Positions 9,145 to 19,300 of a stretch of 64,000 nucleotides of DNA are shown piece after piece. The first letter of the stretch is position 1. The number at the start of each line of letters is the position of its first letter. Both the position numbers and the translations under genes were made by a program. Source of the DNA: Promicromonospora sp. MEB111 (GTDB taxonomy: Bacteria > Actinomycetota > Actinomycetes > Actinomycetales > Cellulomonadaceae); the NCBI RefSeq assembly GCF_030209445.1, contig NZ_JARVSD010000002.1, positions 1-64,000 on the forward strand. Reading direction: 5' to 3'. The notes beneath the pieces were generated by a model. The model made no database searches and was not told the DNA's origin. It saw only the letters and a list, made by a program, of their open reading frames with translations.

Positions 9145-9177
9145 AAACCGGTTTGACGATCCGGTCAACCGGTTTGA
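9145..9177. promoter_or_regulatory. Tandem LacI-type operators, centres 21 bp apart
   Basis: Two palindromic AACCGGTT cores (AAACCGGTTT at 9145-9154 and TCAACCGGTTTGA at 9165-9177) sit upstream of the LacI start. They have the central CG typical of LacI-family operators. The 21-bp spacing puts both on the same face of the helix, which suits cooperative repressor binding. Confidence 0.75.
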
Positions 9178-9231
9178 CGATCATGCCGCGAACGACCGAA
9201 TCGACCTGGCCGGTTGACTCGCCGGCCTCGT

Positions 9232-9278
9232 GACGCCGAGTCAGCGAGATGGTCGGACCACCTTGCTGACTCGGCGTC
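9232..9278 (-). terminator. 47-bp palindrome, terminator of the LAL regulator gene
   Basis: GACGCCGAGTCAGC is matched perfectly by its inverse at 9265-9278. The inner part continues pairing to GGTC/GACC with two mismatches. A third copy of the arm, CGCCGAGTCAGCC, lies just outside at 9286-9298. The element is downstream of the leftward LAL gene and upstream of the LacI operon promoter, so it probably insulates the two. Confidence 0.7.
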
Positions 9279-9351
9279 CTGGGATCGCCGAGTCAGCCGG
9301 TTGGGCCGGTGGGCGGGTGGGGCGGTGAGCGGGTGGAGCGGGGCGGGTGGC

Positions 9352-12261
9352 TCAGCCCGCGACGGCCGCGCGGTCCTCGCCGGCGTCGTCGAGCAGGTGG
9401 ACGGCGAGGTCTGCGCGGGAGCTGCAGCCCAGCTTGCGCAGGGCGTTGCGGACGTGGCTCTCCACGGTGCGCGGCGAGAGGAACAGGTCGGCCGCGATCT
9501 GCCGGTTGGTGCGGCCCTGCGCGGCGAGCAGTGCGACCTCGCGCTCGCGGCCGGACAGCCCGAGCCCGTTGGAGCGCCGGCCGCCGCGCCACGGGTAGGG
9601 CACGGGCAGGCCCAGGCGGCGCAGGGTCCGCGTGACCCGGGCGACGTCGTTGCTCGCGGCGCGGCCGCCGTAGCCCCGCAGCGCCTCCTCCAGGAGCGCG
9701 GCGCCCTCGGCGTCGCCGTCCTCGGCCAGCCAGACCCCCAGCCGCTCGACCACGCGCGACTCCTCGTGGCGCAGCCCGGCGTCGGCCACGATCGTGCGCG
9801 CCTCGCGCAGGAGCCCGACGGCGGCCGCGTGGTTGCCGTCGGCGTGCGCCACCACCGCCCGGCACGAGTGCAGGGCCGCCAGCGCCAGCGGGGCGTCGAC
9901 CACGCCGAGCCCGGCGGCCAGCTCCTCGACGTGGGCACGCGCCTGCGCCGTCCGGCCCTGGGCGACGAGCGCGTCCACCAGGCACAGCATGGGCTCCGCC
10001 GCCCACACCCAGTTGCCCTTCTGCCGTGCCGTGGACACGGCGAGACCGGCCTGGTGGGCGCTGCCCTCGACGTCGTCGAGCGTGAGCAGCAGGCGGGCGA
10101 GCGCGCTGCGGCCGGCGAGCAGCGGCCAGACGGCGCCCACGCGGGCGGCGTCCTCCACGAGCGCGGTGAAGTGGGCGACCGCCTCCTGGGTGCCGCCGGA
10201 GGCGGCCAGCATGATGCCGTGCAGCAGGTGGTCGTCCAGGGTGGCGGCGTCGTAGCCCGGACGGCGGACCACCAGCTCGTGCGCGCGGCCGGCCAGGTCG
10301 GCCCAGCGTCCGGCGGAGCAGTCGACGGCGGCCGCGACCAGCTCGATCACGTCGGTGACCCGCAGGTATTCGGCGGCCGCCACGACGCGCCGCCCCTCGG
10401 CCAGCAGCCGCTCGGCGCGCCGCACGTGCCCCACGTGCAGCGCCGCCTGCGCCCAGTTCACGCAGGCGCGGGCGTGCTCGCGCGGGAAGTCCGCCAGGGC
10501 CTCGTCGGCCAGCAGCTCCTCCACGACCGACCAGCCCTCGGGCCGGCCCTGCTCGATCAGCAGGGACGCGTCGGCGATGCGCACCGCGAGCTCCACGTCG
10601 GCGGCGCCGCTGCGCCGGGCGGCGTCGCGGGCCTGCTCGCCGCGCGCGGCGTGCACGGTCATGGGGCGGTCGGCCACCGTCTCGGGCGCGGCGAGCACCG
10701 CGAGCGCCCGCGCGAGCAGCGCGGGGTTCGCACCGAGGTCCGGCAGGGCCTGCTCGATCTCGCGGTAGCCGGCGTCGGCCAGGCCCTGCTGCCGGAGCAG
10801 CCGGCCCAGGGCGAACCGGAGCTCGCCGCGCACGTCGCTCGGCAGCAGCTCGGTGGCCAGGAGCTGCTGGAGGAGCGGTACGGCCTCGATGTGTGCCAGC
10901 CCGTCGACCGCCGCCCGGCCGAGCTTGACCGCCAGCCGCAGCCGGTGGTCCGTGGGCAGGTCGGTCTCCATGGCCTGCACCAGGAGCCGCGCGGCGTGGG
11001 CGTCGTCGCCGTGCGAGACGGCCAGGTCCGCGGCGTCCTCCGCGTAGCGGACGAACCGGATGGTGTCCCCCGCGCGCTGGTAGTGGTGCGCCAGGCGCGC
11101 CACGGGCCGCGGGCCCTCCCGGTCCTCGATGGCGCGGGCGACCGTGCGGTGCAGCAGCCGGCGGGTGGGCGTGGGCAGCGCGTCGTAGACGATCTGCTCG
11201 GCCAGCACGTGCCGGAACCGCACCTGCCCGTCCTGCTCGTGCAGCAGGCCCGCCGTGATCGCGTCGACCAGGGCGGCGACGACGTCGGCGGGCGGGAGGC
11301 CGGTGACCTCCGCGATCAGGTCGACGTCGACGGGGTGGTCGAGCACGGAGGCGACGCCGAGCACCTCGCGGGTGCCCTCGGCGACGCCGTCCAGCCGCCC
11401 CAGCACCACGTCGCGCAGCGCCGTGGGCACCGCGAGGTCGGTGAGCACGTCGTCCTGGTGCGCGCCGTCGTCGGGCAGCGGGGTCTCGTGCAGGGTGCCC
11501 AGCACCTCCTCGGCCACGAACGGGATGCCGCCGGTGCGCTCGTGGAGCGAGGCGGCGAACGCGTCGGAGACCTGGGTGCCGAGGATCCGCCCGGCCAGCT
11601 CGCCGACGCCGGCGGGGTCGAGCGGGCGCAGGGTGAGGGCCAGGGGCGGGCCGGACGCCGCCCGGGCGAACGACTCGCGCACCGGGAGCGGCGCCCCGCC
11701 GCTGCGCAGGGTCAGCACGATGCACAGGCCCGCGGGCTGGTGCGCGGCGAGGAAGGTCAGGAAGTCGAACGTGCTGCTCTCGGCCCAGTGCACGTCCTCC
11801 AGGACCAGCACGGCGGGTCCTATCCGGTCCAGCAGCTCGGCGGCGGCCCGGAACACCCGGTGCCGGGAGGCGCCCTGGTCGGCCAGCTCGGGGGGCGGCG
11901 GCGGGAGCCGGTCGCCGAGCTCCGGCACCAGCGGGGCGAGCGCACCGACGATCGGGTTGTGGTCGCCGGCCGGCACCAGGTCCGCGTGGTGCGAGAGCAC
12001 GTCGAGCACCGGTGCGAGCGGCAGGGGCTCCTGGAGGTGCTCGCAGTGCCCGATCAGCACGGGCCGGCCCGCGAGCGCCGGGTCGGTGGCGAGCTCCCGG
12101 ACCAGCCGGCTCTTCCCGACGCCCGCCTCGCCGTCGATCACGACCAGCGAGGGGGTCTGCAGGACCTTGCGGACCAGGGACTCGAGCTCGGCGGTGCGGC
12201 CCACCAGGACGGGTGAAACTCGCGGTCGGGCCGGTGCGGCAGTCGTCTGGTCAAGACTCAA
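9352..12261 (-). CDS. LAL-type LuxR family regulator with AAA/STAND ATPase domain
   Basis: A 969-aa MalT-like regulator. An N-terminal P-loop NTPase carries Walker A GEAGVGKS and a Walker B-like VLVLEDVHWAE. A long alpha-helical TPR-like middle follows, and the C-terminus is a LuxR helix-turn-helix (LSGREREVALLAAQGRTNRQ). Such proteins act as ATP-dependent, ligand-gated activators. I chose the TTG at 12261 because GGAGGGAG lies 6 bases upstream. An ATG at 12348 would add 29 residues but has no ribosome site and overlaps an operator-like palindrome. The gene is divergent from the secreted subtilisin at 12411, which it may control. Confidence 0.88.
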   Translation of the reverse strand: MSLDQTTAAPARPRVSPVLVGRTAELESLVRKVLQTPSLVVIDGEAGVGKSRLVRELATDPALAGRPVLIGHCEHLQEPLPLAPVLDVLSHHADLVPAGDHNPIVGALAPLVPELGDRLPPPPPELADQGASRHRVFRAAAELLDRIGPAVLVLEDVHWAESSTFDFLTFLAAHQPAGLCIVLTLRSGGAPLPVRESFARAASGPPLALTLRPLDPAGVGELAGRILGTQVSDAFAASLHERTGGIPFVAEEVLGTLHETPLPDDGAHQDDVLTDLAVPTALRDVVLGRLDGVAEGTREVLGVASVLDHPVDVDLIAEVTGLPPADVVAALVDAITAGLLHEQDGQVRFRHVLAEQIVYDALPTPTRRLLHRTVARAIEDREGPRPVARLAHHYQRAGDTIRFVRYAEDAADLAVSHGDDAHAARLLVQAMETDLPTDHRLRLAVKLGRAAVDGLAHIEAVPLLQQLLATELLPSDVRGELRFALGRLLRQQGLADAGYREIEQALPDLGANPALLARALAVLAAPETVADRPMTVHAARGEQARDAARRSGAADVELAVRIADASLLIEQGRPEGWSVVEELLADEALADFPREHARACVNWAQAALHVGHVRRAERLLAEGRRVVAAAEYLRVTDVIELVAAAVDCSAGRWADLAGRAHELVVRRPGYDAATLDDHLLHGIMLAASGGTQEAVAHFTALVEDAARVGAVWPLLAGRSALARLLLTLDDVEGSAHQAGLAVSTARQKGNWVWAAEPMLCLVDALVAQGRTAQARAHVEELAAGLGVVDAPLALAALHSCRAVVAHADGNHAAAVGLLREARTIVADAGLRHEESRVVERLGVWLAEDGDAEGAALLEEALRGYGGRAASNDVARVTRTLRRLGLPVPYPWRGGRRSNGLGLSGREREVALLAAQGRTNRQIAADLFLSPRTVESHVRNALRKLGCSSRADLAVHLLDDAGEDRAAVAG

Positions 12262-12319
12262 CGGCCGCTCCCTCCGTGTCGTACCCGGGGGCCGGGGTGT
12301 GCCCGTCGTGAGGCAAAAG

Positions 12320-12336
12320 TCAGTGTATGGCACTGA
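12320..12336. promoter_or_regulatory. Operator-like inverted repeat TCAGTG-N5-CACTGA
   Basis: A perfect 6-5-6 inverted repeat lies in the divergent promoter region between the LAL regulator and the subtilisin gene. Half-sites of this size and spacing suit a dimeric helix-turn-helix regulator. The assignment rests on position and symmetry only. Confidence 0.4.
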
Positions 12337-12368
12337 TGTTTCCGACAATCGACGCTATTACCTTCACT

Positions 12369-12397
12369 GATCAGCCGCGGATGCACCGCGGCTGATC
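12369..12397 (+). promoter_or_regulatory. 12-bp-arm hairpin next to the subtilisin ribosome site
   Basis: GATCAGCCGCGG and its exact inverse enclose a 5-base loop. The hairpin ends a few bases before the GGAGGG ribosome site of the gene at 12411. It could be an operator, an mRNA-stabilising 5' hairpin, or a structure limiting initiation. The sequence does not decide between these. Confidence 0.5.
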
Positions 12398-12410
12398 CAG
12401 AGGAGGGCAC

Positions 12411-15400
12411 ATGGACCGACGGTCCGACGAACGCCGGCTGTCACGCGGGCATGTGCGCCGCGCGGCGGCGGTGACGATCGCGCTCGCGCTCACGGCGACG
12501 GCGACGACTCCCGCGGCCGGGGCACAGCCCGACGCCACGGCGAAGAAGAACTACATAGTCCAGATGGCGCTGGAGCCCGTCGCGACCTACACGGGCGGCG
12601 TGGCCGGCCTGGCCGCCACGAAGCCGGCGGAGGGCGAGAAGATCGACCCGGCCGCCCCCGAGGTGGTCGAGTACGCCAAGCACCTCAAGGGCCGGCACCG
12701 CGCCGCCCTGTCGAGCGTGGGCGCCAAGGACACGCTCTACCAGTACGTGTACTCGTTCGACGGGTTCGCGACGTCGCTGACGTCCGCCCAGGCGGCCGAG
12801 CTGCGCACCGAGCCGGGCGTCGTGTCGGTCACCGAGGACGTGCTGGTGCACACGACGACGGCGGCCACGGCCGACGACAAGAGCGTGGCACCCGCCGACG
12901 ACAAGGGCGACGACGACGGCGACGAGGGCATCACCGTCTGGAGCGACCAGAAGGACGGCTCCGACGCCCCGGCGCAGCTCAAGAGCCCGCAGGGCCTGAC
13001 CAAGCACTCCGCCGCGGGCGAGGACGTCGTCATCGGCGTCATCGACTCCGGCATCTGGCCGGACAGCGCCAGCTTCTCCGACAAGGACAAGCGCGGCCGT
13101 CCCGCCTACCAGCGCCTGCGCGGGTTCGACGGCGAGTGCGACGACGCGGAGACCGTCGGCGACGACTCGTGGGACGACGACGCGTGCAACAACAAGCTGG
13201 TCTCGGCCCGGCACTTCAACGACGGGTGGGGCGGCGACGCCGGTATCGCCGAGCAGATGCCGTGGGAGTTCCAGTCGGCGCGTGACTACAACGGGCACGG
13301 CACCCACACGGCGTCGACCGCGGGCGGCAACAAGGACGTCGCCGTCACCGGTCCGCTCAACAAGTTCAGCACCACGGTGAGCGGCATCGCGCCGCGCGCC
13401 CGGATCGCCGCCTACAAGGCGCTGTGGTCCGCCGAGGACGGTTCGACGGCGAGCGGGTACCCCTCCGACATCGTCGCCGCCGTGGACCAGGCCGTCGCGG
13501 ACGGCGTGGACGTCATCAACTTCTCCGTCTCGGGCACGCTGACCGACTTCCTGGACCCGACGGAGCTCGCGTTCCTCGCGGCGGCGCAGGCCGGCGTGTT
13601 CGTCTCCGCGTCGGCGGGCAACAGCGGCCCGGCGTCCGGCACGGTGGCGCACCCGAGCCCGTGGATCACCACGGTGGCCGCGGCCACGCACTCCACCTCG
13701 GCGCGGTCCACCGCGACGCTCGGCAACGGCACCACGGTCTCCGGCACGTCGCTGGCCGCGAAGGTCGTGGACCCGGCGCCGTTCGTCTACGGGCGCGACG
13801 TCGTCGCGGCGGGAGCCACGGTCTCGAACGCGGGCCTGTGCTTCACCACCGCGGACAACAACGGCAAGCCCGCGCTCGACCCGGCGAAGGTGGCCGGCAA
13901 GATCGTGCTCTGCGACCGCGGCGAGAACGCCCGCGTCAACAAGGGCGCGGCGGTGGCCGAGGCCGGCGGCGTCGGCATGATCCTCGTGAACACCGTCGAG
14001 GGCGACACGCTCAACACCGACGTCCAGGCCGTGCCGTCCGTGCACGTGGCCGACACCGAGCGGGACGCGCTGATCGCCTACGCCAAGACCTCCGGCGCCA
14101 CGGCCACGATCGCCGCGGCCTCGGTCGACACCTCGACGCCCGCCCCGTACACGGCGGCGTTCTCCTCGCGCGGCCCGTCGCTGGCGGGCAACGGCGACAT
14201 CCTCAAGCCCGACGTCACCGCACCCGGCCAGGACATCCTCGCCTCCGTGGCACCCCCGGGACAGCAGGGCCTGGACTTCAACCTGATGAGCGGCACCAGC
14301 ATGTCCGCGCCGTACGTGGCGGGCCTGGCGGCGGCGCTGGTCGAGGAGCACCCGAAGTGGTCGCCGATGGCGGTCAAGTCGGCCCTGATGACCACCGGCA
14401 CGGACGTGCTGGACGCCGACCCCGAGACCCCGGCCACCCTGTTCCAGCAGGGCGGCGGGCACGTGGCGGCGGACGACTCCACCGACCCGGGCCTGGTCTA
14501 CGACAGCACGGTGGAGGACTGGTTCGCCTTCCTCTGCGGCGCCACCGACGGGGTGCAGCAGGACACCTGCGACGCCCTGGAGAAGGACGGGCACTCCCTC
14601 GCGCCGTCCGACCTGAACACCCCCTCGATCGCGATCGGGCGGGCCGCCGACGGCCAGACCGTCACCCGCACGGTGACCAACGTGGGCAAGAAGCGCGCCA
14701 CGTACACGGCCGACGTGACGGGCCTGGAGGGCCTCGGGGTGCAGGTCAGCCCCCGCAAGCTGACGCTGTCGCCGGGCAGGTCGGCGTCGTTCACCGTCAC
14801 GTTCACGCGCGGCGAGGCCGCCCTGAACGTGCGGCTCGCCGGCCACCTCACCTGGTCCGACGGGCGCGGCGGCCACAGCGTCCGCTCCCCCATCGTGCTG
14901 CGCATGGGCGCCGAGGCCTGGACCGCCCGCTACAACGGCGGCGAGAACGCCCTGGGTGCCAACGACGACAACGGCAACGAGACGCTCACCTCGCCGGACG
15001 GCACGGTCGTCTACACCGCCGGTCAGACCTCGCCCGCGAGCTGGGGCGGTTTCCAGAACTCCCCGGTGACCGCCGCCTACGACGCGGCGACGGGCCGGCC
15101 CTTGTGGTCGGACGTGTACGAGGGCCCCACCGGCGTGGGCGGTGACCAGACCGGGTTCGGCATCAGCCCGGACGGCAGCACGCTGTTCGTGCTGGCCGCG
15201 GGCGGGGGCTACGGGAACGAGGCCGACTACGTCACCATCGCGTACGACGCCGCCACCGGCGAGCGCCTGTGGGTCTCGGTGTACGACGCCGCCGGCCTGT
15301 CCGACTACGGCGAGGCCCTGGCCGTGAGCCCCGACGGCTCGGCCGTCTACGTGACCGGCATGTCGCTCCTGGACGACCAGGGTGCCGCGGACTACGGCAC

Positions 15401-16271
15401 CGTCGCGTACGACGCCGCCACGGGCGAGGAGCTGTGGCGCGCCCTGTACGACGGCCCGGTGGGCGAGACGGACGCCGCCCGCGCGATCGCCGCGTCGCCG
15501 GACGGTTCGGCCGTGGTGGTCACCGGGCAGAGCCGCGGCGAGGGCAAGAGCCTCGTCGACTGGGGCACGGTGGCGTTCGACGCCGCCACCGGCGAGCAGC
15601 TCTGGGACGCCACCTACGACGGCCCGGACGACAAGGGCGGCTCGGGCGGCGCGGTGGCGATCACGCCGGACGGCACCGTCGTGGTGACCGGCGACAACAA
15701 CAGCGCCCAGAACTCGACCGACTGGGTCACCATCGGCTACTCCCTGGAGACCGGCGAGGCGCTGTGGACCGAGCGGCTCGACGGGGGCACCGGCGACACC
15801 GACGTGCCTCGCACGGTCGTCGTGAGCCCCGAGGGCGACTCCGTCGTCATCACCGGCAACTCGTGGGGCGAGGGCACCGGCAGCGACTACCTGACGGCCG
15901 TCTACGACACCGCGACGGGCGAGAAGCGCTGGTCGGCGCGGTACGACGGGTCGGCGCACGGCCTCGACGTCGCGTACACCGCGGCGTTCACGCCCAGCGG
16001 TGACCACGTGGTGGTCACGGGCCAGAGCGCGGAGGCGGAGACCGAGGAGGACTTCGCGACCGTCGCCTACTCGGTCGCCACGGGCGAGCAGGTCTGGTCG
16101 GCGCTGTACGACGCCGGTGGTTCCGGCGACGTGGCCAACGCCGTGGCCGTGGCCGCGGGTCCGGGGTCGCAGACACGTGTGGTGGTCACGGGCCAGAGCA
16201 ACTACCAGCTCGACGAGATGACCAGTGACGCCGACATGGCCACGGTGTCCTACCTGGTCCCGTGGAGCTGA
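12411..16271 (+). CDS. Secreted S8 subtilase with C-terminal propeller-like repeats
   Basis: A 1286-aa secreted serine protease. In order it has an Arg-rich signal peptide, an I9-type inhibitory propeptide (KKNYIVQM onward), and an Asp-rich linker. The S8 catalytic domain has Asp212 (GVIDSGIW), His296 (NGHGTHTAS), oxyanion Asn404 (SAGNSGP) and Ser630 (SGTSMSAPYVAG). A PA-type insert lies at about 440-560 and an Fn3-like domain at about 730-830, the plant cucumisin-like layout. From residue 835 there are eight repeats of about 55 residues ending in variants of YDAATGExLW. GGAGGG precedes the ATG. The protein probably degrades extracellular proteins, with the propeller binding substrate or cell surface. 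It is probably controlled by the divergent LAL regulator. Confidence 0.93.
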   Translation: MDRRSDERRLSRGHVRRAAAVTIALALTATATTPAAGAQPDATAKKNYIVQMALEPVATYTGGVAGLAATKPAEGEKIDPAAPEVVEYAKHLKGRHRAALSSVGAKDTLYQYVYSFDGFATSLTSAQAAELRTEPGVVSVTEDVLVHTTTAATADDKSVAPADDKGDDDGDEGITVWSDQKDGSDAPAQLKSPQGLTKHSAAGEDVVIGVIDSGIWPDSASFSDKDKRGRPAYQRLRGFDGECDDAETVGDDSWDDDACNNKLVSARHFNDGWGGDAGIAEQMPWEFQSARDYNGHGTHTASTAGGNKDVAVTGPLNKFSTTVSGIAPRARIAAYKALWSAEDGSTASGYPSDIVAAVDQAVADGVDVINFSVSGTLTDFLDPTELAFLAAAQAGVFVSASAGNSGPASGTVAHPSPWITTVAAATHSTSARSTATLGNGTTVSGTSLAAKVVDPAPFVYGRDVVAAGATVSNAGLCFTTADNNGKPALDPAKVAGKIVLCDRGENARVNKGAAVAEAGGVGMILVNTVEGDTLNTDVQAVPSVHVADTERDALIAYAKTSGATATIAAASVDTSTPAPYTAAFSSRGPSLAGNGDILKPDVTAPGQDILASVAPPGQQGLDFNLMSGTSMSAPYVAGLAAALVEEHPKWSPMAVKSALMTTGTDVLDADPETPATLFQQGGGHVAADDSTDPGLVYDSTVEDWFAFLCGATDGVQQDTCDALEKDGHSLAPSDLNTPSIAIGRAADGQTVTRTVTNVGKKRATYTADVTGLEGLGVQVSPRKLTLSPGRSASFTVTFTRGEAALNVRLAGHLTWSDGRGGHSVRSPIVLRMGAEAWTARYNGGENALGANDDNGNETLTSPDGTVVYTAGQTSPASWGGFQNSPVTAAYDAATGRPLWSDVYEGPTGVGGDQTGFGISPDGSTLFVLAAGGGYGNEADYVTIAYDAATGERLWVSVYDAAGLSDYGEALAVSPDGSAVYVTGMSLLDDQGAADYGTVAYDAATGEELWRALYDGPVGETDAARAIAASPDGSAVVVTGQSRGEGKSLVDWGTVAFDAATGEQLWDATYDGPDDKGGSGGAVAITPDGTVVVTGDNNSAQNSTDWVTIGYSLETGEALWTERLDGGTGDTDVPRTVVVSPEGDSVVITGNSWGEGTGSDYLTAVYDTATGEKRWSARYDGSAHGLDVAYTAAFTPSGDHVVVTGQSAEAETEEDFATVAYSVATGEQVWSALYDAGGSGDVANAVAVAAGPGSQTRVVVTGQSNYQLDEMTSDADMATVSYLVPWS
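14913..16268 (+). repeat. Eight propeller-like repeats in the subtilase
   Basis: Eight units of about 160-170 bp encode the pattern Tyr-Asp-Gly...SPDGS.VYVTGQS...DY.TVAYDAATGE.LW. The last unit is degenerate and ends the protein. The motif resembles PQQ-like or SBBP-type beta-propeller blades. Eight units would fit a closed eight-bladed propeller. Confidence 0.8.
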
Positions 16272-16294
16272 CGGTTCGCCACGGGTAGGTGAGC

Positions 16295-16336
16295 GCGGGC
16301 CTGGTGGCACTCCGACCGGAGTGCCACCAGGCCCGC
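16295..16336. terminator. 42-bp perfect palindrome between convergent subtilase genes
   Basis: Perfect 20-bp arms flank a 2-base centre (AC at 16315-16316). It sits between the converging 3' ends of the two subtilase genes and probably terminates both transcripts. Confidence 0.8.
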
Positions 16337-16355
16337 CTTCGTCGTTCGGGCTGCG

Positions 16356-19300
16356 TCAGTCGACGGCGTAGGCCCGGATCACCGTCTTCTTCACCGAGGC
16401 GTCCGCCGCGTCCCGCGCCTCGACCTTCAGCGAGACGTGCTCGGTGCCGGCCGGCGCCCTGACCGCCGCGTCGTACACGCCCTCACCGGCCCGGACCGCC
16501 TTGGCCTGGTGCCAGGTGGCGCCGTCGTCCGCCGACCACCACAGGCGCACGTCCTCGACCGCCGACGTGTCGTACGCGCCGTCCTGGTGGGCGGCGGTCA
16601 CCCGCACCCGCGTGGTCCCGGGCGCCGAGCCGGACGGGTCGAGCCCGCGCACGTCCCACGCCGTGTCCAGCAGCGGCGGGTGGGCGTTGGCCTCGACGTC
16701 GGACCGCGCGTGGAACGTCCACTCGCCGCTCACGCTGGTGGCGAGCCGGTAGGCCGGGTCGTCCGGGGTGCTCTCCAGCAGCATCCGGTAGTCCGCCCCG
16801 CCCTCCGGGACGGTGGGGAACGAGTAGGGGTCCGGGACGTCGTCGACCAGCTCGCCGTCCTGCCACACGCGCAGGCGCAGCGCGACGTCGGAGCCCCACA
16901 GCACGCCGCCGTCGTCGTCGGCACGGTCGGTGGGCGCCAGCGAGAGGCGGTCGTCCCAGTGCTCCACAGGCGTGATCCGCGAGACCGCGGGCGCGAGCGC
17001 ACCCGCCGCGAGTCCCTGCCGGACGCGGCCCGGCTCGCTCCAGACGTGCGTCTCGGCCTCGGCGAGCACCACGCCCACGCCGTCCTCCTGGATCTCCGAC
17101 CGGAGGTACCACCTGCCCGGCAGCGCCGTCAGGTACTCCGTGCGCCGCGTGCCCACGGGGACCGGCTCCACGAGGCCGCCGGCGATGATGGTGCCCGGCT
17201 CCCAGTACATGCGCTCGGCCAGGTGCGTGTCGCCGACCGAGGCGCCGTAGGTGGTGTCCACGGCGACCGTCGTGCGGCGGTCGCCCCGCAGCGCCGGCAC
17301 CTCGACGCCCTCGCTGTGGTGCGCGAGGTCGTAGCGGTAGGGCGCCGCCCCGTCCCCCGTGGTCGGCGGCAGCAGCGTGGCCTGGACGATGGTGTCGTAG
17401 TCGCCGTGGGTCGCAGCCGGCACGGGGGTGAGCGCGAGGTCCGTCTCCGGCCCGTACTTCACGTTGATGCTGGCGGAGACCCACTCCAGCGAGTCCTCGG
17501 TCTCCAGCGACAGGCCCAGGCTCGCCAGGTCGGCCGGGCGCTGCGTCGAGGTGGTGACCTCCCGCGCCGTGGTCCCGTCCAGCAGCACCTCGGCGTCGGC
17601 GGTGGCGTCGACCTCGCCGCTGCCCAGGAAGAGCGCGTCGGTGACCGCGCCGTCGTCGTCGAGGGTCTCGATGAACGCCACCGGGCTGTAGATGCCCGGG
17701 ATGACGCGGGCCTTGGCGACGCCGTCCCTGAAGAAGAGGTTGGTGGCGTACGGCTCGCCGTTGTCCGCGTCCAGGCGGATCGCGGCACCCCAGGTGTCGG
17801 CGCTGACGGGCTCGCCGTCGCGGTCGACGGCGCGCACGGTCAGGTCCACGTACTCGCGCTCCTTGGCCCAGCCGACGGGTGTGCGCACCTCCGTGCCGTC
17901 CGGCCCGGTGGCCACGACGTTGCCGCCGATCGCGCCGATCACGCCGGGGCCGTCGGTCGTGGTCACGTCGACCTCGGCGGTCCCGCCGGCGGGCACGACG
18001 ACCGAGTCGGCCGACAGCGTGACCGCGTCCGGCACCGCGCCGCCGGACGCGTCGGTGACGTCGGACGTCAGGGTGAGCGTGACGTCGTCGGGGCCCGCGT
18101 TCGCGTAGGTCAGTGTGCCGGCGGCCGATTCGCCGTCGTGCGGCCAGGTGAAGGTGCCCAGAGAGAGCGACGCCGGGGAGGCGGTCACCTCCTGCGCGAT
18201 GGCGCCCGGGACGGTGATCCGCCCCGCGCCCTCGGACCAGACGTCCGCGCCGGTGGGCTCGGCCGAGCCCGTCAGCGCCGACTTGAGGGCCTGGCCGTCC
18301 AGCTCGGGCCGGGCCTGCTTGAGCACCGCGGCCGCGCCGGCGACGTGCGGGGTGGCCATGGAGGTGCCGCTCAGCGCGACGTGCAGGTCGTCGACCACGT
18401 CGCCCGCGGTCGTGCCCGTGGCCCGCGCGGCGACGATCCCGTCACCCGGCGCCACCACTTCGGGCTTGAGCAGCCCCGGGTCGACGCCGCCGCGGCTGGA
18501 GTACCAGGTGACGGCGTCGTCGTCGTCCACGGCGCCCACCGTGAGGGCCGACGCCGCGATCCCCGGCGAGCCGACGGTCCCGTAGCCGAAGTCGCCGTCG
18601 TTGCCCGCGGCCACGACGAACAGCGTGCCGAACCGTGCGGACAGCTCGTCCACCGCCACGGCGTCCGGCGACGGGACGTCGAAGAACAGGCTGCCGAGCG
18701 ACAGGTTGACCACGTCGGCGCCCTCCGCGGCCGCCCACTCCATGCCCGCGATGACGCCGGAGAGCTCGCCGTTGCCGTCGTCGTCCAGCACCTTGCCGAC
18801 CAGCAGGTCGGCGTCCGGTGCCACGCCCTGGTTCACGCCGCCGGACCCCTCGCCCGACCCGGCCAGGATCGAGGCGACGTGCGTGCCGTGGCCGTCGCCG
18901 TCGGTCACGTCGCCCTTGCCGGTGAAGTCCCGCGAGCCGACCACCACCTCGTCGAGGTCGGGGTGCGTCGCGTCGATGCCCGAGTCGAGCACGGCGACGG
19001 TGACCCCCTCGCCCGTGAACCCGGCGTCCCACGCCTCGGGCGCGCCGATCTGCGGCATCGAGTCGGCGTCCGACGCGCGGACCGGCTGGTCCAGCCAGAC
19101 GTACCCGACGGCGTCGGGGTCGGCGGCCTGCCTGGTCCGCCTCTCGGCACCCGGTTCCGCCACCGGCGCGAGGGCGTCGAGCAGCTTCGCCGCGCGAGCC
19201 CTGGGCAGCTCGTCGGCCACCGCGCCCACCGACTCCAGGTCCCGGTCGGGCGTGATGCCCGACGTCGCCCAGTCCTGCTCGGCCGGTGCCGCGGCCCGCG

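Noticed and set aside
9214-12216. A 1000-codon plus-strand frame opposite the LAL regulator
   Set aside because: Low-complexity Arg/Gly/His composition, no ribosome site, and the minus-strand frame has complete NTPase and LuxR domains.
12441-16310. A 1289-codon minus-strand frame opposite the subtilase
   Set aside because: It is the antisense shadow of a gene with a full catalytic triad and repeats.
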